Source: Heterobilharzia americana (lineage: Eukaryota; Platyhelminthes; Trematoda; Strigeidida; Schistosomatidae). Taken from it: a DNA stretch of 64,000 bases. This document shows, in pieces, positions 55,096 to 64,000 of the stretch. The notes beneath the pieces were generated by a model. The model searched no databases and was not told where the DNA came from. It saw nothing but the letters and a program-made list of their open reading frames with translations. The stretch is taken from contig OX104127.1 of NCBI GenBank assembly GCA_944470555.2, positions 55,894,140-55,958,139 on the forward strand. The letters run 5' to 3'. Each line of letters begins with the position of its first letter. Positions within the stretch are counted from its first letter, which is position 1. The translations under genes and the position numbers were made by a program.

Positions 55096-56985
55096 TCATT
55101 CCCTAAGTAGAGAACTCTTGTAGTGAAATTTAGTCACCACCATTTTCGTTTAAGCGCCTGACGAGTGGCGTCACCAAACGCATCCTTTAGGGGCCTTAAT
55201 TTTCGTCCCTTACACAGAGGATGCTGCTGATGTAATGGGACACGGCAAGCACTACTTGCTGGCCGACAGATTAAAATCTGATTGGGCTTAGTCTTATTCG
55301 GGAATTTGTTAGGGCCTAAATCAAATCCAGGAGGATTCGTCAACTTCGTTCCCTGGAAGCCACTTCTGGCAGCTTCCAGTTGGCTGAAATAAATGCGAGG
55401 TCATCTGCCGCACTTGCTCCCATCTAGATATCAATTTACATCCTGGTGATTCTGTGTTCCGCCGCATAATTCAGTGTGTGACTCACGTGTTATATATTCT
55501 GAAGCTAAGCTCTTACTGGGCATTCTCGGTCCATTGAATCCAAAAGCACGCGTTTGTAACTAAGCCCGGGTGCTCTATTGAGGCTAAGCCACGTTCATTG
55601 GAGGAAATAATCCGCCAAATACTGGGGTGCGACGCAGTCATCTTTGGCAAAATGTCCGCCTTTGGAGATGTCCACACAGATAATCTTTAATGCAAGTTCA
55701 TCCGAGGCAAGACAGAACTTGAATATAGTGAATGGTTTACGGAAGCGAAGGCCGTCTTTCATCGGTTATGACACCTGAACCCGAAGTTGAACACTTTTGG
55801 ACCCTCTCTATGACACTACCCGTGATACCCGCGCTCCTGCTTTTAATTCATCCACTTCATTCAGTCTGTGTACCTGTCGAAAAACCGACCGTAAATGTGG
55901 GCCATGGTTTTTAAAGTTGACGAATGGAAATCTTGAGAATAAGCTCTTACTTCCCACTTACACTACTTGACTGCATTTGAATTCCAACTTTTTTTTGACA
56001 AACTTTTTAGTTTACAGATACTCATCTAGTCCCAGATACTCGAATCATATCTGCAGATACGATGTGTGTTACGTAGCTACTGGTAAGCAGTCGGGATAGT
56101 AGCGTTGAGCCAGCCGTTAACGCTGACTGAAAATGCCCTTGTTATTATTAATTTCATATGCTGCTGTTGCTTTTTAACTACTTTCCCTCCTGATTTACGA
56201 GCGGAAACAAGTTTTAGATCCTATCGTCGACAATCTTTGTGCTTAATAACCGCATACTCCCTTTGACTGCGTGTGCCTTTCATTTAGCTCCTCCCCTCAA
56301 GCATTTATTCTTCAACATTGCGCTGCCTTTTTTACTCAGGATTTTTTCGCTGCCAGATCGATAAATATAAGTTGAACATTGCTGCTTAGCATCGTAATTT
56401 TATTTCATGGCAATCGCCACAATTTTATGGATATGGGAACTCGAAAACCTTGGCGGGCAAACTGCCTAAGCTGACCCGGACCAAGAGCCATAAAACTGTG
56501 GGGAAATGGCAAAATACCCACGCTGAAGTCACTATATAGGGATCACCTTTTATTCGGCACATTACCACTTTATCCGTCTTCCTAGTCATGAGGTCACAAG
56601 TGCAAATTCTATACTCCATGGCTGATGTTATCCACGCAGTTTTCTAACTACCGTTTCAAGTTTGACCTCTAGCCTGCTTTCATCATTTCCTTTCAAACGT
56701 TCGATGGATCATTTCTGATCTTCATGTGAGATTATCCCCCGTAGTTGTCGGCTGCATATCATACCATCTGACTTCCATAGGGAATGTGCTTCCCTCAGGA
56801 TCCCATCTCTGTCACCAAGCCCACCGTAAGCAACACAGTTCCTAAACAAAGCAGAAGACATCAAACACGTGAAGACATAAGAATGATTACCAAGCTTTAA
56901 CCCTTTTCATTAGGATACATCACAATATCGCAAGAGAAGCTTTCCCAGGCATGCTTCAAAATGACGACTATCTACAATCTCATAC
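55096..56985. other. No recognised feature
   Basis: No supported gene or element. Confidence 0.4.
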
Positions 56986-57770
56986 CATCATCAAAATATG
57001 AGAAATGATAGACTTAACAAACACCTGCATATCCACGAACTTTCAGCTCGACGAAGAGATAAGTGATCAAATGGTAGGAACTCAAACTGATTCCCATATC
57101 TCAGGGATCACTGTAGTACACTATCGCACACGGAAACCTGTGTAGCAATCCTATTTGAGCGGGCAGACGTATCGAGCTACAGCATAGTTAAAAAGAGCCG
57201 TAAAATGGCAGTTAGTCAACCCTGATGGATAGAAGTTCAACAGCTGAAGCCCTTCCAAAGTGAAAAACTAACAAAAGCAATCTCATACGTTGGGAATACC
57301 TCAGAAGCGACAACCAAACTGCTGAATTCTCTTGGAATCATGGTGTCACACGATCGAAGAAAGTCATTCAAACATATGTTGTGCGAGCCAAAAGACTCAG
57401 CCAGTAAGGTAGAAATGACAATTCTGTCCGCAGAATCAATAGCAATGGCCTCAAACATCACCACATGGGACAGTCAAGCTAACTAGTACTTCACCGCTTA
57501 CATGAATGCAAGTTATCTCTCAAATACCATGATATGGACCTTTGCATCTCCACACATTTTGGCAGCCACAGCAGTGCATTCCGCTGGAACGCGAATACTG
57601 GAGTGTCCTCGGAATGGGAGAGGAATGGAGAGATGTAAGTTGCCGCTAATGGTCTTTGATTTGAAAACCGGAGTTTCCTGTCAACCAATCTCGGCCAGGA
57701 GCTTCAAGGCACGCAGAGCAGTATATAATATGTTTACCGGGAATGGCGATTACCCCTTACAGTGCCTTCA
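56986..57770 (+). pseudogene. Decayed Penelope-type element with internal deletion (PLE-3)
   Basis: At 57029-57120 it reads T-C-I-S-T-N-F-Q-L-D-E-E and D-Q-M-V-G-T-Q-T-D-S-H-I-S-G-I, a counterpart of the E-Q-x-x-G-T-P-M-G-S-P-I-S-G block. At 57280-57410 it reads I-S-Y-V-G-N-T-S-E-A-T-T-K-L-L, then L-G-I-M-V and M-L-C-E-P-K-D, the connector before a GIY-YIG domain. At 57487-57545 a shifted frame gives R-L-H-E-C-K-L-S-L-K-Y-H-D-M-D. The palm core with YADD or YVDD is absent between the first two blocks. Confidence 0.5.
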
Positions 57771-59753
57771 TCTTCTGCGTATCATAGATTAACTTACTGA
57801 AGATGGAAATAAAACAAAACAGAGATCTACTTGGGGAGGATCGGCATGGGCTTCGAGTCTACTGTCCATAAACATCAGGTGTAATCCGAGTCCCAAATAA
57901 TAATAGTATTTATTCCTGAATATACAGGCACACACCATTTTCACAGGTATGACTAAGTTTTTATACAAATTACATTCATCTTCACGGAAGGTAATCTGAA
58001 TCCCTACCCGTTGTCACTATAAGATATGAGTGCTGTATGTTCATATAATGGAACATCCCAGGAGAATAAGTGCACAGAAAGTTTACAGGTCGGACATAAG
58101 GAAGTATTGTCATTAACAAAAAGAACCAGGTTTGTATCCAGACACCACGGGCATCACCTGGAGAAAAATAAAGCTTGAAGGTATTACTTCCACTGTAACA
58201 GTTTGTACTTTTTGCTTGAGATAATGATGAAAAGTTTATGAATTGTTTACACATTGTACTTCACTGACGATTCCAGAACTGTATAATTCATCCATGTTAA
58301 CACCCTTCCACAACAAAGATTCATAATCTTGGTTGATATTATGACTGAAAGCCAAATGTCTTCACTTCTCCAACCCCAGCATCCAGAAGTAATAGACTTG
58401 TTTGAATGCGCCAGATGAACTTCCAGAACATCTTTTCCTTCGTTTTCACGGGTCGCGACGGCCTTGCAGTTGGTGAGTGTTGGACTTTGCTGGTCACTTT
58501 TACAGTGAGTTAATCCTAGATTTTGATAATCATAAAGTTGTAGTCCAGTGAACATTTTTTATTTCTGCTTGTTGTAGTTAGGTTGGCCAGTTAAATACGT
58601 TTCGAACTCTAAAAGATGCTGTTTGGGTTTCTTATTGCAATGTTTGCGCCTGTCAATTTTACAAAATGGAACATCTGGATGTAATTCTGAGCCACTTTAT
58701 TTCAGAGGTGAAATATAAATGGGTCATAGAAACAAAGTGAAAGGTGGTTTGTTAATATCCATTTTATTTAAGCTGGGTTACCGAGAAAAATTTAGTGCGG
58801 CCACAAGTTCTTGAATGCACGGAATAAACATAAACCTTCCCGTGGTTAGAGCTTCGATATATCTAGATATGTGTCTTCTGTCGGTTCGATAGTCAGGTTC
58901 GTAAGATGCATAAAACTCAAGCTTGCGACCCGCTTCAACGACGTTTTCAGCAGACGAATTCGGACATCCATCGTCTGGCCCAGTGGTGTTATTCCGTTCA
59001 ATTTTTCGTCCCGGGCATCTCAAGTGTGCTGCGCGGCCCCTAAACGCATGGATTGACAAGCCCTTCCCACGTTAGGGCGTTTATACACCCTCATGTAAAC
59101 CGATAAATGTAATCGGATTTGACCCTGACACCAAAATATCACGAGGGCTTATAGGTCTTGTTCTTTGTGAAGTCCAGCTTGGCCAAATGGTGCCTTCTCT
59201 GGGTATCTTCTTCAAGCCAATGCTTGGCCGTCAAACTCCGTGAATCACCTGTATATCGTATTGTGATACAGACATCTTTGCCAAGAGGCGACTGAATAAT
59301 GAACTTACTGTTCGGTATTTCGATTACATATGATAAATTCAAGTGTATGCCTGTCATCTAATGATGTTTTGATGGGCCTCGACGTTTCCCTTTCTGAAGA
59401 GTCACTTTCACACTCTTTTTGAGACCTGTTCAAAAGATGCTTGGCCAGTTCAGGCTTATGCTGAAGCGAACGGAAACTGTGATAAATTAGGCGCTGTCCT
59501 ATTTACGGAAAAATTCCATTGTTGGATTTCTTCATCGATCCTTCTTACCAGCCACTTATAAAGATATTTAGGAACGTAGGCCATCATATTTTCTCTGGCA
59601 GGCGTTGGGATATTATACCCTGAGCTCCAGTCATTCGGCAAACAACGGAAATAATATAGTAACACTGGGCAAAACCTGTGGAAATTGCACGTGTCTGAAT
59701 CTAATTTATGATAATGACAATAATAACAGTGATATATTCCGAATAATGACTTA
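57771..59753. other. No recognised feature
   Basis: Minus-strand frames at 58247-58555 and 58778-59059 are open over 90-102 codons but match no family I know. Confidence 0.4.
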
Positions 59754-59828
59754 TACGAACGCATGCCATTCTTGCAGGCAATGTCTAAGTATTATTTCCT
59801 CATCGAAGCTGTAAAAGTTTAGAAAGAA
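59754..59828 (+). repeat. Dispersed repeat F, copy 2
   Basis: Matches 51027-51102 over about 75 bases. Confidence 0.65.
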
Positions 59829-59839
59829 CCAAATCGCCC

Positions 59840-60770
59840 TGCCACACCGAATCTTCTGGAGTAGAAAAGTCTTGGGATAAGGTTAGTTTCAGCGACTACA
59901 GACCCATCAATATAACCCCACTCCCACCGCGAATTATGGAGAAAGTTGTGAAAGACAGTATGTCTGAGTACCCACTTGCAGGAGATTTTATAACGGAGTC
60001 TTAGCACCCCGGCACTTTACTTTGATGTATCGAAGGTACTTGACATGCTTTCGCATAATATACTACTCGAAAAGTTAAAGGCGTTAGGTATTGGCAACCC
60101 TTCGCTGAGCTGGCCAAAATCATTTCTCAGTGATCGTACCCAAATAATAAATAATAAAAATCAATTCAGTTCTGTCTACTCCAAGATACATCACAAGTGG
60201 AGCTGTGCAAGGTGGCGTTCTCGGGCCTCCTTTTCTTCATTATCTACACTAACAGTGTCTGCAACCGCTTTGCCACAGGTGACGTTTTTCTAAATGCCGA
60301 CAGCCTAAAAGTCACTTATGTTATGGTCATTAGCTAGGTGACGCTATGACTGCTGTTAGACATGAACCAGAAAAGGCTTCTTCTCGGTGTGCTGATACCC
60401 TTCTACGGTCCGGTGTCAACCAACGTGGATGGATCTGCATTGGCAACAGTAGCCTTTTCTTGACATTTGAAGTATCTGGACAACTGTTGCCAAGGCTTGT
60501 TTCTGTCTCAGACCTAGGGCTCGGATATTCCAGTGACTTGAATCTCTGTGAGCAGTCAGCGTATAGCGAAGCTAAGTCACACAGACCCCCAGGATGTATC
60601 ATTCGTAACTTTTATCGTACTGAATCAAGGGTCCTACTCCACGAAGTATGCATCCGTCCAGCTCTCGGATACTGCTCATTTGTCATACGTAGCTTTCGAA
60701 TAGACGGCAAGCTAAGAAGAGAAAGGCCGCAACACCGCTTTGCGGTAAGAACACCAGGAGCTGAATGAAT
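59840..60770 (+). mobile_element. CR1-like retrotransposon fragment
   Basis: It reads F-S-D-Y-R-P-I-N-I-T-P-L-P-P-R-I-M-E-K (59890-59945), L-S-H-N-I-L-L-E-K-L-K-A-L-G-I (60048-60093), S-W-P-K-S-F-L-S-D-R-T-Q (60108-60145), a Q-G-G-V-L-G-P-P block in broken frame (60208-60235), and R-P-A-L-G-Y-C-S-F (60656-60683). These follow the CR1 order from fingers to the end domain. It differs from the copy at 42-44 kb and belongs to a different subfamily. Dead. Confidence 0.75.
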
Positions 60771-61749
60771 ATTGTGGGATTTTGGTGCCACTTTATCATG
60801 AGGAAAGAATGGCTAGTGGAAAAGACTGAACCTCATAAACAATCTGTAAGCACCGTGAAGCGATATTTTTGTCCCTTCCATAACACGCAGTCACTCTTGA
60901 TATCGTGATAAACCTTTATACGATACCTTCCGTATCGGTCAGGACGGCTTAACAAATGGAGATTTCTCCACCATTATCAACTTGATGATGCCTGTAAACT
61001 GGCCTCTTTCGTGCTGAAATCGAATGTTGGGGACGAATGGATCTGAAGATAAGTCAGCATTCAATAAGTCTTTACCGTCTACGAATGATAGATGAAGCTA
61101 GGGTTAAATACCGGGATGCACGGCGGGGGGACTCTGGTCTGGTATTATATGTCGTCGTGCAGAGTGTGGCAACTCCTTAGGTCTGTAGTGTCGTAAACAG
61201 AGTCATTCGAGGAAATTAGGCCAGGGATGCAATTTTGCCCAGCTGCTATGTCATATTATGATAAAGAATATATAGGGATTTACCGTCAGACCACTCAACA
61301 AGGCTTCAATGTTGGTGCATCATAAGAGGTTACTTTTGGCCGGCTTCGTTTCCAGGTGAGTGGCTGTCAGGATTGGAGGAACTCGAATGTTTGGATTCGA
61401 ACGGCATTTATTACCACCATTTTTAGTCGCGGCATCGACTAAAGCTATGAATTTAGGAGTTGCCGTTGTCTGGGATGAATTGTCTGGCTCCTGGCGATTT
61501 CATGTGGTTTCATGTGATTGCCGTAGAACGGTGAGAAGGCTAGTTCCGCATTTCAAAATGCCTCTGTATCCAATCACAACTATCATGTGGCCTGCTTACT
61601 GAAGATAAATGCGATCGGAAATTCCTCCTCTAGCATCGTGGCCAGGCAACTTGTTCCCCCCTGGTGCGAAAGAAATTTTCCTGCGACGGACTTATACCGC
61701 ATCTAGAATTTCAGTCGTCAAGGAAGGGGTTGGGCTTCAACTTCGAAAA
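60771..61749. other. No recognised feature
   Basis: A stretch near 61030-61065 ('aataagtctttaccgtctac') resembles 51325-51345 ('aataagtttggactgcctac'), so more of the sequence around repeat F may be shared. Confidence 0.35.
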
Positions 61750-61751
61750 GC

Positions 61752-62081
61752 ATGCAGAAACTATTAATGATAATAATATTTATTCCTGGGTTTACATCAG
61801 GAAGAGGAACTGGGTCTCAACTTCTCCAGCGCATTAAACAGCACTCCGAGCTAGAAAGGGATGACAGCAAGGGCGAAGGCTGTTCCACACTTCTCACGCA
61901 GACAGCTGGGCGTTGCCTATGCACAACTCTTTCTATGAGTTGGAAAATAGCGTGTGCGGCAGCATTTGGAAGTGGCGCACATAGTGCCACCCCGTCACCA
62001 AGAAATAACCCCAGCCATGTTGAGGAGGTACGAAAATTTGCAACAGAAAAGCTAACGGACTGGTGGAAGAGCAAATCCTGA
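61752..62081 (+). CDS. Hypothetical open frame, 109 codons, possible repeat-derived
   Basis: It starts with a hydrophobic run and continues polar. A short block, 'taataatatttattcctg' at 61769-61786, also occurs near 57900-57920 ('taatagtatttattcctg'), which suggests repeat origin. No domain was recognised. Confidence 0.2.
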   Translation: MQKLLMIIIFIPGFTSGRGTGSQLLQRIKQHSELERDDSKGEGCSTLLTQTAGRCLCTTLSMSWKIACAAAFGSGAHSATPSPRNNPSHVEEVRKFATEKLTDWWKSKS

Positions 62082-62859
62082 GAGACCGAAGAACTTAAAT
62101 CCACTTGCTCCCAACTGCTGCAGAGGAGGAAGTGACCCTGCTGTAACCCACGAGATCAACCACCAGACAAATGACAAGTGCAAATTAAGCTTGCTTGCCG
62201 TCACCACTAGGGGACTCAATCAGAGGAATTCATAGTACGGCCAGTACCGGGACCAGGTTAAACCTTTTTTCTCAGGAATATGTGCCTTGTGGAGTGTTTT
62301 ACCATAGAATTTGGTTGCGGCCTATTGAGTAGGCTCATGTAAAAATAAAGTTTGAAAGTTGTGTTCATTCATCTGGCTTTCCAGTGCTAGGTTGATGATA
62401 CTGCCGAGGTATTTCGCTCGCTACAACTTACTTGGAAATTACTAATAACCGTCTTTTCATTCTGATCCACTTGCTTTGCCAGCCTACTTGTCGCTGGCAA
62501 ATATGTTCATAATGTCTGCCCTTGTCTCATAGGAATGTCCTGCGTACCGTTTTACACTCTTCCATTATTCATATTCAGGCACTAATACTGATAGCAATGA
62601 CGAAATGCTCTAAATCTTCCCATCAACCCATGGCTCCGTAGCCGACTCACTCAATACTCATCTCAGAAAGGCCAGGGGTGGGAAAGAGGAGCGGACTTCC
62701 TTGCCCACCACAGGAGCAAAACCAGACAACGGGAACCGAGCGGCAAAACTAGACACTAGAGCTCAGGAAAGACCAGTGCCCCTTACTCTCACCACTCGTG
62801 TTGGATAAACTCGTTTAATGTGGCGCAGACTAAATCAAAATAATGTGCTTATTGCTGTT

Positions 62860-63160
62860 GTATATAACTGCAGCCCACTTTCGAATATTGGGTGTCCTGG
62901 CGGCTATCGTATATTGAAATTCAGAAAGCATTAGCCCTTGGAACGAGAAGAAGCGAAAGTCTAGATAATGTGCACGAATATATTATTAACTTGGTCTTTC
63001 GCATGATTCAGAATAAAGACTGACATGAGACAGAACAAAAAATCACAACACCCAGTAAAGTTTGTCTGTAGTGTTGCTAAAAAGTGGTACATTTTATGCA
63101 TGCAACTACACGATGAGAAGCTTGTAAGTATCCTTGAGTGAGAGAAGCCAGTGATTCATC
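62860..63160 (+). pseudogene. CR1-like end-domain fragment
   Basis: One frame reads Q-P-T-F-E-Y-W-V-S-W (62873-62902, counterpart of R-P-x-L-E-Y-C-V-x-A-W), then Y-I-E-I-Q-K-A-L-A-L-G-T-R-R (62909-62950). Short and decayed. Confidence 0.45.
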
Positions 63161-64000
63161 ATGCCTGACTAGTAAAAATTGGAATCATAACCTTGATGCC
63201 AGAGGAGGGTCACATTCAACACTCCAAAAACAATCCAGGATACCTGAGCCTGTAGGTAAGTCAGGCTGAATTGGTCAAGATTTCGGCATCTCTTATAGAT
63301 GATAAATAGGTCTGTGTGCCTCTGATGTCAACAAATCACTACTCTTCAGTCGTAATATAACTTGTAAAACCGTATAGAGTATTTGACAAATGTTACATGG
63401 CTACCATGAAGATTAACTTTCGGCTCACTGAGATCCGACTGCAACGTTGTGGACGCTTGGCTCCATACGACTACCGTCAAGTGAAATAAGTAACATGTGT
63501 AGATAAGTGAATATATAAAATATTTTATTCTCACATGAGTAACCTAAAGCTACGGGGCCATTTAACGGGCATCATCACATCGATATATGTTGGAAAATCC
63601 ACAAGATTTTACGGGACCTGAATGGTACGAAATGGAGGTCATTAAATTCGATCAAAAACACCAGAACATTTCACAAGCTATAAAATGAACAAGAAAATGC
63701 CACTTTTCAGCATACACCAAGTGTTAAAGTTGGGATAGTTTCCGGTTACACTTTCTTTTTTCACCACCAGTGGCACCAAGGTAGCGCGAAATTCCAAGTT
63801 TTCGTTGCAAACAGCCGATATGTTTGATTCGTCTTCGCAGTGCGGCGTTACGCTGGATCAAGGTCTACTTTACCACAAATTCTTATGCTTATAGCTTCAG
63901 AGACCGAAAAAACCCACACTGATGATGTCTAGGACCCTTAAGTTTCCACATAATCATGTTATCCAACCGAATATCTATTCGGGTGTTGTCATTCACAGCA
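63161..64000. other. No recognised feature
   Basis: No supported gene or element up to the end of the window. Confidence 0.45.

Noticed and set aside
58247..59059. Two minus-strand frames of 90-102 codons as a possible host gene
   Set aside because: No splice sites link them and no family pattern is visible.
1..64000. CRISPR arrays, operons or other prokaryotic features
   Set aside because: No regular spacer-repeat arrays were seen, and introns and retroelements show eukaryotic nuclear DNA.

Overview
The window looks like nuclear DNA of a blood fluke (Schistosoma or a close trematode). The reasons are AT-rich DNA, one host gene with a 33-base first intron followed by introns of 2.1 and 5.9 kb, RTE-like, CR1-like, Penelope-like and BEL/Pao retroelements of the kinds known from schistosomes, and many tRNA-derived short elements that carry a hammerhead ribozyme, as the schistosome Sm-alpha family does. 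The species cannot be fixed from the sequence alone.

The only convincing host gene is on the minus strand between 29228 and 19848. Four exons splice cleanly into a type II membrane protein of the beta-1,4-galactosyltransferase family (about 440 residues). Its introns hold retroelement debris.

Layout. 1-7.4 kb: a giant palindrome with arms of about 2.8 kb (561-3340 and 4609-7424, nearly identical) around a 1.27 kb loop made of a decayed Penelope-like element; the arms carry pieces of an RTE-like element, here called RTE-A. 7.4-19.6 kb: RTE-A fragments, fragments of a second RTE-like family (RTE-B), and dense tRNA-derived elements. 19.8-29.2 kb: the galactosyltransferase gene. 29.7-36.3 kb: one almost complete RTE-B copy, split by a young insertion of two head-to-head Penelope-like copies with a 13-base target duplication. 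37-41.9 kb: almost no recognisable features apart from one short element and a decayed reverse transcriptase. 41.9-64 kb: a visibly more GC-rich zone of old, broken CR1-like, Penelope-like and BEL/Pao copies and no recognised host gene.

The most interesting signals are: three separate short-element families (SINE-alpha, SINE-B, SINE-C) sharing one minimal hammerhead layout, with a CUGANGA box, helix II, then GAAA-Y, a four-base loop and R-U-C; a first exon of the galactosyltransferase with no in-frame ATG, which would be read in frame if a flatworm spliced leader ending in AUG were added at an AG acceptor; the giant palindrome; and the nested Penelope pair. Element names A to E are local labels. 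Boundaries of decayed repeats are approximate, usually within about 20-50 bases.
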